Assembly (NCBI GenBank): GCA_051656605.1
Contig: JBOGCF010000006.1
Coordinates: 39,698-103,697, forward strand
DNA: 64,000 nucleotides
Reading direction: 5' to 3'
Source: UBA12018 sp051656605
GTDB taxonomy: Bacteria; Bacteroidota; Bacteroidia; Bacteroidales; CAMTPD01
The position numbers and the translations under genes were made by a program. Within the stretch, counting starts at the first letter, position 1. Every line of letters starts with the position of its first letter. The notes under the pieces were generated by a model, which made no database searches, had not been told where the DNA came from, and was given only the letters and a program-made list of their open reading frames with translations. Shown piece after piece: positions 26,909 through 36,099 of this stretch.

Positions 26909-29128
26909 ATGAAAATTGCTCTTCTAACTCTTACGGGAGCTATGTTTCTTTCAAACATGGCGGCCCAAACGGTCAACTTTGACAATACCATCAAAATTAA
27001 TAAAGGAGATAGCGAACAAGTTATTCTCGAAAAGGCAGCTCATATAATTCCTACCGCCAATCAGCTTTCGGCATTACGCAATGAATACATCGCCTTTATT
27101 CACATGGGGCCAAACACCTTTACGCGCAAAGAATGGGGAGACGGAAAAGAAGACCCCAAGGTATTTGATCTTAAAAACATAGATACCGATCAGTGGTGCG
27201 AAGCCATGAAGGCTGCCGGCATGAAGATGGTGATCTTGACTGTAAAGCATCACGATGGTTTTGTGTTGTGGCAAAGTCGCTATACCGACCACGGTGTTAT
27301 GTCTACGGATTTCCAAAACGGCAAAGGAGATATATTGAAAGACCTTTCGGCTTCGTGCCAAAAGTACGGACTGAAATTGGGTGTTTATCTTTCTCCGGCC
27401 GACTTGTTTCAAATCGAAAATCCCAAGGGTCTTTATGGCAACTTGAGCAAATATACCAAACGCACCATACCAAGACCGGTAGAAGGACGCCCGTTCGAAA
27501 ACAAAAAGACATTTGAATTTGTCGTTGACGACTACAATGAATATTTCCTGAATCAACTGTTCGAGATTCTTACCGAATACGGACCTGTACACGAAGTGTG
27601 GTTTGATGGCGCTCATCCCAAAACGAAGGGCGGACAAACCTACAACTATGCCGCATGGAAAGAGTTGATTAAAGCGGTTGCTCCCGAAGCAGTGATCTTT
27701 GGCAAAGAAGACATTCGCTGGTGCGGAAACGAGTCGGGCGGAACTCGCTCTACCGAATGGAACGTGATCCCGTATACGGAGAATCCCGATACAATGGTGT
27801 ACTTTCCAGATCTTACCGATGTGGATCTTGGCAGCAGAGCTCAGCTAAAAAAAGGAAACTACTTGCATTATCAACAAGCCGAGACCAATACATCGATCCG
27901 TGAAGGTTGGTTCTACCGCGACGATACACACCAAAAAGTGAGAAGTGTAGACGACGTTTTCGATATTTATGAACGCTCGGTGGGTGGCAACTCTACGTTC
28001 TTATTGAATATTCCGCCTAATAGAGACGGACTTTTCTCGCCTACGGATGTGAATGTGCTTGTAGAGACGGGCAAACGTATCAACGAAACATACGGTACAG
28101 ATTTGCTGAAAGGTGCAAAAGGCAACAAGGCTTTACTGGACAACAACGACGAGACATTTATCGAAGTGACTAACGGAAACGAGGGGATCATCCTTGAAAC
28201 ACCTGCTCCGATTACCGTGAATCGCATTGTGCTGCAAGAGCCGATTGGCAAACGTGGCGAGCGCGTAGAGGAACATGCGGTAGATGCGTGGATCAACGGC
28301 CAATGGAAAGAGGTGGCTAGTGCAACCAATATCGGATACAAGCGTATTCTTCGCTTCCCAGATGTAACGACCTCGAAGTTGAGAGTACGTATTCCTTCGG
28401 CACGACTTACACCGGCTATCAGTACCGTTTCGGCACACCACTACCAGTCGCGTCCGCCTCAACTGATCATTTCTCGCAGCCTCGACGGTATGGTTACGAT
28501 TGCTCCCAAACCGCAAGACTTCGGATGGAAAGCGCACGGAGAGGATGTTGCCAAAAATTTGAACGCGGGATACAAAATCTATTATACAACCAACGGACAA
28601 ACTCCTTCTGCTTCGGCAACAGAGTACACCGCACCTTTCAATATGGCAAACGGCGAGATCAAAGCGGTAGCTATCTTGAACGAAGAAACCGGTGCCGTTA
28701 GCCAGGAACGTCTTGGTCTGATCAAAAAGAACTGGAAGTTGCTTAGTGCGAGCAGCGAAGACGCGAAACACAAGGCGGTTGCTGCTTTCGACGAAAACCC
28801 GAAAACGTATTGGGCTTCTACTCCGGCACAAGCTCCTGCATTCGTTGCAATCGACCTGGGCAAAAAAGAGACGTTGAATGGTTTTGCGTATACCCCACAA
28901 AAGGAAAACTCGAAAGGTATGATCGCCAAAGGTACAATCTGGATTAGCAACGACGGCAAAACGTGGAAGAAAGCCGACACATTTGAGTTTGGTAATCTGA
29001 TCAACGATCCCGAAAAGAGATTCCACTTCTTCAAAACACCTGTAAGCTCACAATTTGTAAAGATTGAAGCGACAGAGATTGCTGCAAATGGCGACTTTGC
29101 TACGGCAGCAGAACTTGATCTTTTCTAA
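26909..29128 (+). CDS. Secreted GH29 alpha-L-fucosidase with C-terminal binding domains
   Basis: A 739-residue exo-fucosidase that removes terminal alpha-L-fucose from glycans. After a signal peptide (1-20) comes the GH29 barrel (about 50-390): FIHMGPNTFTRKEWG, VKHHDGFVLW (112-121), GVYLSPADLF and the nucleophile Asp233 in HEVWFDGA. Residues about 410-510 resemble an F5/8 type C (discoidin) module, 520-600 a chitobiase-like FN3 module (YYTTNGQTP), and 610-739 a second discoidin module (KTYWASTPAQAPAFVAIDLG). The acid/base residue is not assigned here. The length suits the multi-domain Bacteroidota GH29 type. Monocistronic, with a terminator after it. A second GH29 of the same build is at 48085. 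Confidence 0.95.
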   Translation: MKIALLTLTGAMFLSNMAAQTVNFDNTIKINKGDSEQVILEKAAHIIPTANQLSALRNEYIAFIHMGPNTFTRKEWGDGKEDPKVFDLKNIDTDQWCEAMKAAGMKMVILTVKHHDGFVLWQSRYTDHGVMSTDFQNGKGDILKDLSASCQKYGLKLGVYLSPADLFQIENPKGLYGNLSKYTKRTIPRPVEGRPFENKKTFEFVVDDYNEYFLNQLFEILTEYGPVHEVWFDGAHPKTKGGQTYNYAAWKELIKAVAPEAVIFGKEDIRWCGNESGGTRSTEWNVIPYTENPDTMVYFPDLTDVDLGSRAQLKKGNYLHYQQAETNTSIREGWFYRDDTHQKVRSVDDVFDIYERSVGGNSTFLLNIPPNRDGLFSPTDVNVLVETGKRINETYGTDLLKGAKGNKALLDNNDETFIEVTNGNEGIILETPAPITVNRIVLQEPIGKRGERVEEHAVDAWINGQWKEVASATNIGYKRILRFPDVTTSKLRVRIPSARLTPAISTVSAHHYQSRPPQLIISRSLDGMVTIAPKPQDFGWKAHGEDVAKNLNAGYKIYYTTNGQTPSASATEYTAPFNMANGEIKAVAILNEETGAVSQERLGLIKKNWKLLSASSEDAKHKAVAAFDENPKTYWASTPAQAPAFVAIDLGKKETLNGFAYTPQKENSKGMIAKGTIWISNDGKTWKKADTFEFGNLINDPEKRFHFFKTPVSSQFVKIEATEIAANGDFATAAELDLF

Positions 29129-29138
29129 TATACCATAC

Positions 29139-29189
29139 AGCTCGGAGCTACCCCCTACCCATCAGCGTAGTAGTAGCCCCGAGCTTTTT
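29139..29189 (+). terminator. Intrinsic terminator after the first GH29 gene
   Basis: Long stem AGCTCGGAGCTAC / GTAGCCCCGAGCT around a 20-odd-base loop, followed by TTTTTCAT. Confidence 0.8.
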
Positions 29190-29221
29190 CATATAAACAA
29201 ACTTTGTTCAATTAATTGACC

Positions 29222-30325
29222 ATGATTACTGCTTCTGTTTTCTCTCGCTTTGCGACAGCCATTGCTTATTTGTTTCTTATATCAACGGCTTGTAGCTGCA
29301 CGTTTACTTCTGACTTAATCGAAATCAAACAAGCTAAACTCTTTCAGGATTCAAATTTTGGAGAAGCCATTCACCTACAACACCAGATTTACAACAATGA
29401 CTTTATCGGAAATCCATTCCTCGTCAAGTCAATTGGGACTACATTATACGCTATCGATAACATGAATGACCCACTGATTCATGTGTTTGAGAAGGGAGTA
29501 TACAAGGGGCAAGTTGTAAAGAAAGGACAAGGGCCGAATGAAGCTGTATCTCTATTCGAACTTTCACCTTCTTTTGATGGTGCAAACATTTGGATTTATG
29601 ATAATGCTACCCAACGCTGGTTGGAGCTTTCAGGAAAAGCCATCGCCAAAGAAATGAAGTCTGTCGTAACAGATAAAATAGAGTTTACGAAGAATAACAA
29701 TACCCCCTTTGCTCCGGCAACACCCTCATGGATTTGTAGCAGCCAATTCATTTGTACAAATCCTTGGAATCATGAAGATCGATTCTATATCATAGACCGT
29801 ACAACGATGGAGAAAAAAGGAGTTCAGAATCCGCACATTACATTTACAGATCAACTTCCGGCCTCTATCCTCAGCATTTTATTTGATGCCAAGATGACCA
29901 TGAAGCCGGATCGATCGAAGGTTGCACTGGCCGGAAATTACCTCGACGCCATTGAGATATTCAATGTGAATGGAGAGATCCTCAACACAATCAAAGGTCC
30001 GGAAGATGGTTTTAACTTTGCTTTTGACGAAGCAAAATCATTGGAGATGAATATCCTCTCAACGAATGCAGATACTAAAAAAGCATATGTAAATATCTGC
30101 TCAACTGATCAGTATATCTATGCTTTGTATTCGGGTAAACACAAAGGCGGAGAATCAAATTATAACTTAGGAAATTGTGTATATGTCTTTGACTGGAACG
30201 GAAAACCGGTAAAGAAGTATTTGCTTGATCAGGATCTGATTTATTTTGATATCAATGAAAAAGAACAACGACTCTATGCTGTATCGAAACCGGACAACTA
30301 TATTATGTATTATGACTTGAAGTAA
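29222..30325 (+). CDS. TolB-like 6-bladed beta-propeller lipoprotein
   Basis: A 367-residue lipoprotein. The ATG at 29222 is preferred to an in-frame TTG two codons upstream. The N-terminus ends in a lipobox (LISTACSC). The rest has propeller blades: PFLVKSIGTTLYAIDNMNDP, VFEKGVYKGQVVKKGQGPNE (the typical G-x-GPNE loop), IFNVNGEILNTIKGP and VYVFDWNGKPVKKYLLD. Function unknown. It is convergent with the TPR/LuxR regulator, with stop codons only two bases apart, and it differs in sequence from the propeller at 24464. Confidence 0.85.
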   Translation: MITASVFSRFATAIAYLFLISTACSCTFTSDLIEIKQAKLFQDSNFGEAIHLQHQIYNNDFIGNPFLVKSIGTTLYAIDNMNDPLIHVFEKGVYKGQVVKKGQGPNEAVSLFELSPSFDGANIWIYDNATQRWLELSGKAIAKEMKSVVTDKIEFTKNNNTPFAPATPSWICSSQFICTNPWNHEDRFYIIDRTTMEKKGVQNPHITFTDQLPASILSILFDAKMTMKPDRSKVALAGNYLDAIEIFNVNGEILNTIKGPEDGFNFAFDEAKSLEMNILSTNADTKKAYVNICSTDQYIYALYSGKHKGGESNYNLGNCVYVFDWNGKPVKKYLLDQDLIYFDINEKEQRLYAVSKPDNYIMYYDLK

Positions 30326-30327
30326 TA

Positions 30328-32304
30328 TTATATGTTTTGAATAAACGTTGCAAGGTTGACGCTCCGTTCGATGCCGAGCTTTCGACGTAGACGCATACGG
30401 GACTTCTTCAACGCATCTTCTGTTTGAAAGGTTATTTGAGAGATCTCTTTATTGCTCATATTTAGCTTCATAAAGATACATAGCCGTCGCTCATTGGGAG
30501 TAAGGGAGGGATACTGTCGATTCAGGTTTTGACAAAAGGCTGTATCCACTTGATTAAATATAGCTTCAAACTCTTCCCAGTTTGTGTATGCACCATCTAG
30601 TTTATAGTCTCCGATTAAGCTTTTCAAACTGTACTTGTCTACTCCTTGTGCCGTGTTGGCAATTCCCTCAAGCACCTTTACGGTATGTGCATCTCTCTCT
30701 GAATTTTGAGCCAGCTTGAGTTGCGCTACTGCAATGTCCTTTCGATTTGTATCTAGCTCCTGACTGATATTCTCCAACTCAAGAGAGAGTACTCGCTTCT
30801 TTAACCTTCCCCATCGAAATAGAATAATCGCAATTAGCAGTACCAATAGTGAGATCACAACGAGATACCGGATTGTTTGTTTTTGATTGTCGGCAATGAT
30901 TTGAATCTCTGTTTGCTTTTGCTTCAATTCGTCCCGTTCTTTCGAAAAAACATATTCGCTTTCCAACATCGCAACCTTTCGTACGTCATTTTCATGATAT
31001 ATACTATCGCTCAACTCCTTGTGGGTAGTTAAATGTGTGAAGGCTTGTTTATAGTCTCCCTTTGCGACAAAGATATCACTCATCTGTTTATATCCACGTG
31101 CCAACAAGTTGCTCCGACCTATTTCGGCCGCCAAGGCGATTGTCTTTTGTGCATACACTATGGCTTGCGCATAATTATCCTTGGCTAAGAACAGTACCGA
31201 TAACTTTTCGTATACACTGGCAATGCTTGTTTTAATTTCGATACGCCGGGCTAAATCCAAAGCATCAAACAGATATACTTCTGCTTTATCGAGTTCTTTT
31301 AAGTCTATGTAGATGGATCCAATATTAACCAAGTTGGTCACCTGCTGTACCGTACTATAACTGTGCTTCATTGATTCTACTTTATGCAGGTAATGCAAAG
31401 CTTTTTGCATGTCGGTTCTTGAATAAAGATTCCCCATTACCGTATAACACAATGATATTCGGGTAGAGTCTCCCGCTTGCTCTGCCATAGTCAATGCTTT
31501 ATTGATTGTTTCTATAGCAGATTCTCTGTCTTTGTGTTGAGCTTGTGCACTTGCTATATTAATTAAACTCAGAATCGTACCAGAGAGATCATTCATCTTT
31601 TCATTGTATCTTAACGATTGAAAATAATATTTCAAACCCATGGCTGTACTTCCTTGTCTCATATTTACCGTAGCCAGATTACTACAAGCTCTTGCCAAGA
31701 GCAGTGTATCATTCATTTGTCGGGCAGTATTAATAACTTGGTGCAAGGATTGAGCCGCTTCTGGATACTTTCCGGCACTCATTTTCTTTCTGGCTACATT
31801 TATTCGACACTTCTGAATCAAACTCAAATCTCCGACACTTTCGGCTACACCAAGGGCTCGAATATATGCTTGCTCTGTTTCTTCCGGCTTTCCCTTCGCA
31901 CTCCACATATTACCTATTGCTGTAAGGTAATTGCATATTCCTTCTTTATAGTCTATAACCTCCGCTATTTTCAATGCCTCTGTAAATTTGTCTAACGCCT
32001 CGTCTTTGTTGTTTCTCATGTGTGCAAGACCGGAAACCCACATACTGTTTGCTTTTCCTTTGTGATATCCTAATGCAGAAGCTATCTGCATTGACTCTTG
32101 TGCCAACGCCAAGGCTTCGCTCGCGTTACGATTATACAATTCAAAACCAAGGGAATTGAGGTAATTTACTTTTGAGGTATCGGTAACTGTGTGTTCCTTT
32201 ATCAAGGACCTTAAACTATCAATTTTATATGTTTGTCCACTTAGGGTTATGCTAACTAAAAGAAATAAACAAGTAGACAAAATAATTGATTTATTATTAT
32301 TCAT
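30328..32304 (-). CDS. Membrane TPR protein with LuxR-type DNA-binding domain
   Basis: A 658-residue regulator-like protein. The ATG at 32304 opens a signal sequence (MNNNKSIILSTCLFLLVSIT); an upstream in-frame start would add 54 poorly conserved-looking residues and cross the promoter. About ten tetratricopeptide repeats (30-420) are predicted to lie in the periplasm, then a membrane helix (VVISLLVLLIAIILF, about 480-495), a coiled coil and a C-terminal helix-turn-helix of the GerE/LuxR kind (LTPNERRLCIFMKLNMSNKE, then ALKKSRMRLRRKLG). Such proteins are common in Bacteroidota and may link an envelope signal to transcription. Target genes are unknown; the convergent propeller gene is the nearest candidate. 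Confidence 0.85.
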   Translation of the reverse strand: MNNNKSIILSTCLFLLVSITLSGQTYKIDSLRSLIKEHTVTDTSKVNYLNSLGFELYNRNASEALALAQESMQIASALGYHKGKANSMWVSGLAHMRNNKDEALDKFTEALKIAEVIDYKEGICNYLTAIGNMWSAKGKPEETEQAYIRALGVAESVGDLSLIQKCRINVARKKMSAGKYPEAAQSLHQVINTARQMNDTLLLARACSNLATVNMRQGSTAMGLKYYFQSLRYNEKMNDLSGTILSLINIASAQAQHKDRESAIETINKALTMAEQAGDSTRISLCYTVMGNLYSRTDMQKALHYLHKVESMKHSYSTVQQVTNLVNIGSIYIDLKELDKAEVYLFDALDLARRIEIKTSIASVYEKLSVLFLAKDNYAQAIVYAQKTIALAAEIGRSNLLARGYKQMSDIFVAKGDYKQAFTHLTTHKELSDSIYHENDVRKVAMLESEYVFSKERDELKQKQTEIQIIADNQKQTIRYLVVISLLVLLIAIILFRWGRLKKRVLSLELENISQELDTNRKDIAVAQLKLAQNSERDAHTVKVLEGIANTAQGVDKYSLKSLIGDYKLDGAYTNWEEFEAIFNQVDTAFCQNLNRQYPSLTPNERRLCIFMKLNMSNKEISQITFQTEDALKKSRMRLRRKLGIERSVNLATFIQNI

Positions 32305-32342
32305 GGATGGTATAGCAAATTTATAAACTTCTGAAAACAATA

Positions 32343-32350
32343 CAAATATA
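32343..32350 (-). promoter_or_regulatory. -7 promoter box of the TPR/LuxR gene
   Basis: The plus strand CAAATATA is TATATTTG on the minus strand, 38 bases before the ATG at 32304. A second match (TAAATTTG, 32316-32323) lies nearer the start. Confidence 0.5.
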
Positions 32351-32594
32351 TACTTTATATCAGATCTTTCCAATACTAATTTCGACTGGACAATGTGTAT
32401 AAATATCCTCTTTAGATAGATCAACCTAGTTTTCTCGATAAAATTCGATTGTCCACTTTTTGTCACCGTCGTTAATTTTCATGAACGCTCAAATATCTAT
32501 TCCTTTGCACTGAATCATTCTCAATGTAGTAAATATAAAAACGTAATGTATTTGACGATAAAACCATGTAAAACTTATTGTAATGACCTTTAAG

Positions 32595-32625
32595 GAGCCG
32601 GCTGCACTCGTAGTCGGCTCTTTTG
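32595..32625 (+). terminator. Orphan plus-strand terminator-like hairpin
   Basis: GAGCCGGCTGC / GTAGTCGGCTC stem followed by TTTTGCTT. No annotated plus-strand gene precedes it, so it may close a short non-coding transcript starting near 32510. Confidence 0.5.
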
Positions 32626-32689
32626 CTTCTCAGCTTTGGATGATTAAAGCCTTGTCCAACCAATGCTTTATAAAGACATGATTTATAAA

Positions 32690-32726
32690 GAAAAGGCTAC
32701 CTCGCAAGCGAGGTAGCCTTTTCTTT
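32690..32726 (-). terminator. Intrinsic terminator of the serine hydrolase gene
   Basis: AAAGGCTACCTCG / CGAGGTAGCCTTT perfect stem with T-rich sequence on both sides. It lies 20 bases after the stop at 32746 and may be bidirectional. Confidence 0.88.
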
Positions 32727-32745
32727 ATATAGTATCTAATGGTAC

Positions 32746-35265
32746 TTAGTTTTGTTTTTCTGTAATGGTGAAGTCGCCGTTTGCGATGCTCCAGTCATTA
32801 CCAAAGAAACCTGACACTTCTACGCCTTCAATACCGTTGCGAAGCATATCAACATTGAAGATCAATACATCCGGGAATCCGGTGATACCCGAGATGTAGT
32901 CGTTGGCATATCCTGCTTTCATCCCTTCGATACCTGTACCTGCAACAACTCCTACGCTGGCTGTTTCGCTGTCTTGACGAGGATATACAAAGTAAGTACC
33001 AAGATCTGTTCCTTTCATTTGTTTTCCGCCGAAGTTGATTTCGCCGTTTTTCACTTGGATAGGAGCGTTCTTAAGTAGCTTGTTCCATGCTTTGTTGTTC
33101 GAGGCATTTCCATAAACTACCACGTTACGATCTTTGTATTTCACGGGGTTAAACTGAGTGTCTGCAATCACATCGATCGAACCGTTGCCGCGATACAAGA
33201 AAGTTTCCGCATCGAAAGCCGCTTTGTTACGATACCATTCGTTTTCTGCTTTGTTTCCGCCGGTTGCATATACAAAGACTACGTCGTTGTCAAATGCTTG
33301 TTTGAAACCTCCCGAACGTTGTGCATATTTTTGAGAGGTTGGCACACCTTCGATCACAGTCCATTTGTTGTCTGCGTTCTTTAATGTAACTTCTTTTTCA
33401 CCATTCAATGCAATCGTTTGACCGTCGATAATGATTGACTTCAAGTTCTTCGAAGCCAGTTTACCTGTTTCGAACGTAATCATTTCTACGTTATTGGTTG
33501 TACCGCTGATGCTATTATCAATGATGTCGAACAATACGTTTGAAACTTGGTACGCCTTCTTTTGCTGATCGATACGCAGCCAGTGATTGGTTGCCGAAAT
33601 AGCCGGTGATGCTGTGTAGAACTCAACACGGTTCATCGCGCTATCTGCCGGGATTGTGTGACGATTGAAGAACTCAAAGATTGGCTTCCAGTCTACACTC
33701 TCGTTGCTATACCAGTGTGATCCGCCCGGATACTCGTAGTAGCAGAAGTCTGTATGAAACTCGCCTAGCTCCTGACGCATACGGCGTGCTTGGTCGATCT
33801 TTACAACAGAGTCTGAATCGCCGTGTAGGATATATACACCCGATTGCAGGTAGTTGCGTTTCAAATCTAAGGTACGTCCGCCTTGAGCTCCACGCTCGAT
33901 CATTCCGAAATGCGCTTTACCTTCGTTTGGTTTGTCTGCTTCGGGACGTGAATATTTAGCAATATCCGGATAACTTGCACATGGTGCGATTGCGGCAAAC
34001 TGGTCTGGATATGTTACACCCAAGTACCATGTTCCGTGTCCGCCCATTGAGTGTCCGGTCAAATATGTGCGATCGTCTTTCGTTTTGAATACGCGTTTTG
34101 CATCGGCCAATACTTCCATTGCGTCGATACGTCCCCACTCTTCCCAGTTGAAACCGAATGGACGACGATTGGTTGCCGCAATCATGTGTCCCCAGTCTTT
34201 TTGCGCATAAGCACGTGCTTGGTTACGCGCTTCAACAGAAGCTCCGTGTACCGTTAGGAACAATGCTTGCTCATCACCTTTTGTTGTAGACGGAGCTACG
34301 CTATAGTATTGAACACTTTTATCTACGTTGCTTAGGAAAGTGCGTTCGTGATACGTGTCTGCGTTGCGTTGCTGAAGTGCAATCTGAGTCGTATCAATTA
34401 CTTTTCCGCTTTTGTCGATTAGTTTTACCGTAGCCTTTACTTCGCCATTTGCTTTTGCTTTTGATGCAGGCACTTTGAACTTAAGTTTACGCACGCTCAT
34501 CGGCATTACTTCATCTGCGGCAAAGACTTCTTTTTCCCCGCTTGGAAGTGTACACTCGATGCGAAGACCCGACAATGCTTTGTTTTCGGTATTGATCACA
34601 CGAATTGCAGCCCATTTGCTATCTGTTTCGCCGTTGATGATATCTGGCAACGTCATATCGCGTTGAGTTAACATCACTGCTTGTTTTGGAACAATCAGGC
34701 GAGCTGTTACTCGACCAAAGCGACCGTGTGTATAAATAAAGTCGTTTTGCCCTTTTTTCAATACAAACGGAGTCAATGTATACGCAAAGTCATAGTGGTC
34801 GCCTTCGTGTGGCATGCCATTGATGAATGTACGTGTAGGTCCGCCTGCCTCTAGCAACACAACCTGATCTTTGTCTGCATTGAAAGAAGTATATAAATAG
34901 GAGTTGCGAAGATCGCGACTTGTAAATTTACCGGTAGAATCGGCTGCGATTGGTTGCCAGTTTACCGCCTGACGCGTAAGACCGTAGTTCTGTGCGATCA
35001 AATTGTCTTGTGTTGGCGCGTTGAATTTGCCTTTGGCCAATTCCCATGCCAGCTCGTCTTGCGTAGTAAAAAGCATACCGCGACGCGTAGTCACCGGTAC
35101 ATAATATCCTTCTGTGAATTGGTGTAGAACAACACCTTCGTCGATTCGCTCTACGCGCTCTTTTCCGAAGTATTCTACAACGTTACCTCCTTGCTGTTGT
35201 GCAAAGGTCGCCAATGGCTGAGCCAAAGCTGCAAGTGCGCAAAATGCAATAAATTGTTTTCTCAT
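32746..35265 (-). CDS. Secreted prolyl-oligopeptidase-like serine hydrolase
   Basis: An 839-residue secreted protein (signal peptide 1-22). Residues about 30-300 are beta-rich and of unknown type. The alpha/beta-hydrolase domain spans about 310-540, with Ser406 in GHSMGG, a candidate Asp at 483 or 485 in LHGDSDSVV and His517 in GGSHWYS, a complete triad. The region 560-839 is beta-rich and appended. Such proteins are called prolyl oligopeptidase family peptidases, but acyl or carbohydrate esterase activity is equally possible, given the setting. It lies 27 bases after the DUF5715 gene on the same strand, probably in one operon. Confidence 0.87.
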   Translation of the reverse strand: MRKQFIAFCALAALAQPLATFAQQQGGNVVEYFGKERVERIDEGVVLHQFTEGYYVPVTTRRGMLFTTQDELAWELAKGKFNAPTQDNLIAQNYGLTRQAVNWQPIAADSTGKFTSRDLRNSYLYTSFNADKDQVVLLEAGGPTRTFINGMPHEGDHYDFAYTLTPFVLKKGQNDFIYTHGRFGRVTARLIVPKQAVMLTQRDMTLPDIINGETDSKWAAIRVINTENKALSGLRIECTLPSGEKEVFAADEVMPMSVRKLKFKVPASKAKANGEVKATVKLIDKSGKVIDTTQIALQQRNADTYHERTFLSNVDKSVQYYSVAPSTTKGDEQALFLTVHGASVEARNQARAYAQKDWGHMIAATNRRPFGFNWEEWGRIDAMEVLADAKRVFKTKDDRTYLTGHSMGGHGTWYLGVTYPDQFAAIAPCASYPDIAKYSRPEADKPNEGKAHFGMIERGAQGGRTLDLKRNYLQSGVYILHGDSDSVVKIDQARRMRQELGEFHTDFCYYEYPGGSHWYSNESVDWKPIFEFFNRHTIPADSAMNRVEFYTASPAISATNHWLRIDQQKKAYQVSNVLFDIIDNSISGTTNNVEMITFETGKLASKNLKSIIIDGQTIALNGEKEVTLKNADNKWTVIEGVPTSQKYAQRSGGFKQAFDNDVVFVYATGGNKAENEWYRNKAAFDAETFLYRGNGSIDVIADTQFNPVKYKDRNVVVYGNASNNKAWNKLLKNAPIQVKNGEINFGGKQMKGTDLGTYFVYPRQDSETASVGVVAGTGIEGMKAGYANDYISGITGFPDVLIFNVDMLRNGIEGVEVSGFFGNDWSIANGDFTITEKQN

Positions 35266-35292
35266 TGAGTTATGTGTGTATTATTGTTAGTC

Positions 35293-35943
35293 TTAATCTC
35301 TTGCCGTAATGTGGAAACATCCTTGACGACGCTCATGCTTGATATAACAGCGATCTTGCTTTCGAAGATCTTTTAGTACACCAGCCAATACCATTTTGAG
35401 CTTATCCTGAGGAATATTTAATGTATCTGATTCATCGATCTTCTTAAAACGCACCCAAGATACATCGAATGTTGTTCCGTAAAGATGAGCAGAGTTGTTG
35501 GAGGCATTGCCGTTACGCTTCTTGAGCTTCTTTACATCTTTCTCGGTACGGGTTACACTGGTTACGATAATTTTATACTCCGGAGCATTCAACTCTTTTA
35601 ATTGTTCATTAAAGTTGTTCCCAATTTCCTCGATCAACTTTGCAGCCTCCGGAACTAAAAATGGAATGGAATGAGTCAATTTATCCAGCTCATATTCATC
35701 ACAACTTTCGATCTCTACCAGTTTACGGCTTATCTTTTTAGCCTCTTCTCGTGAAGAAACCGGATCAATACCTATTTGTTGTGCAGCATTTATATGTAAA
35801 TCGTTCAAATCGTTGAAGTCACGGTTATAACTTCCTATATAAGTAATGGGTTTTAATTCTTTGCGTTCGCTCTTGCACGATGGTAGGGCAAAAGCCGAAA
35901 GGAGAAAAGAACTCAACACAAGAGTTCCTAAAATTCGTCTCAT
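35293..35943 (-). CDS. DUF5715 protein with M15-peptidase-like motif, lipoprotein
   Basis: A 216-residue protein. The ATG at 35943 opens a signal with lipobox (LSAFALPSC); the longer in-frame start would overlap the promoter. The centre carries NSAHLYGTTFDVSW, which fits the S-x-H-x2-G-x3-D zinc motif of M15 D-Ala-D-Ala peptidases, and the C-terminus has KHERRQGCFHITAR, placing a further His where the third ligand would be. The family is DUF5715 by overall look. A peptidoglycan-trimming role is inference. Probably co-transcribed with the downstream serine hydrolase gene. Confidence 0.8.
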   Translation of the reverse strand: MRRILGTLVLSSFLLSAFALPSCKSERKELKPITYIGSYNRDFNDLNDLHINAAQQIGIDPVSSREEAKKISRKLVEIESCDEYELDKLTHSIPFLVPEAAKLIEEIGNNFNEQLKELNAPEYKIIVTSVTRTEKDVKKLKKRNGNASNNSAHLYGTTFDVSWVRFKKIDESDTLNIPQDKLKMVLAGVLKDLRKQDRCYIKHERRQGCFHITARD

Positions 35944-35968
35944 TAGCGTAAGTATTAAGTAATATGTG

Positions 35969-35999
35969 CAAATGTAACTTATTATCCAGTCCACACAAA
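35969..35999 (-). promoter_or_regulatory. Promoter of the DUF5715 / serine hydrolase operon
   Basis: On the minus strand TTTG (35996-35999), a 19-base spacer and TACATTTG (35969-35976) match the -33/-7 consensus. The start codon follows 25 bases on. Confidence 0.65.
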
Positions 36000-36062
36000 A
36001 AAACTGTCAGCCGTATGCTCGAAAAAAATATAAAAAGTATATAAGAGTCCCGTAATATTGTC

Positions 36063-36070
36063 TATTTTTG
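36063..36070 (+). promoter_or_regulatory. -7 promoter box of phoH
   Basis: TATTTTTG matches TAnnTTTG, 29 bases before the phoH ATG; no good -33 element. Confidence 0.4.
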
Positions 36071-36099
36071 TGGTATAAAAATGTCTTGCTTCAATATAC

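Larger units (their letters stand above)
32305..32745. other. Intergenic gap with two hairpins
   Basis: Contains the promoter of the TPR regulator (minus), a plus-strand hairpin with T-tail at 32595-32625 and the terminator of the serine hydrolase gene at 32690-32726. A 63-codon minus frame at 32472-32663 overlaps the hairpin and is not credible as a gene. Confidence 0.6.

Noticed and set aside
28133..29026. 297-codon minus-strand frame opposite the first GH29 gene
   Set aside because: Shadow of the discoidin/FN3 part of the fucosidase; Arg/Cys-rich and without family features.
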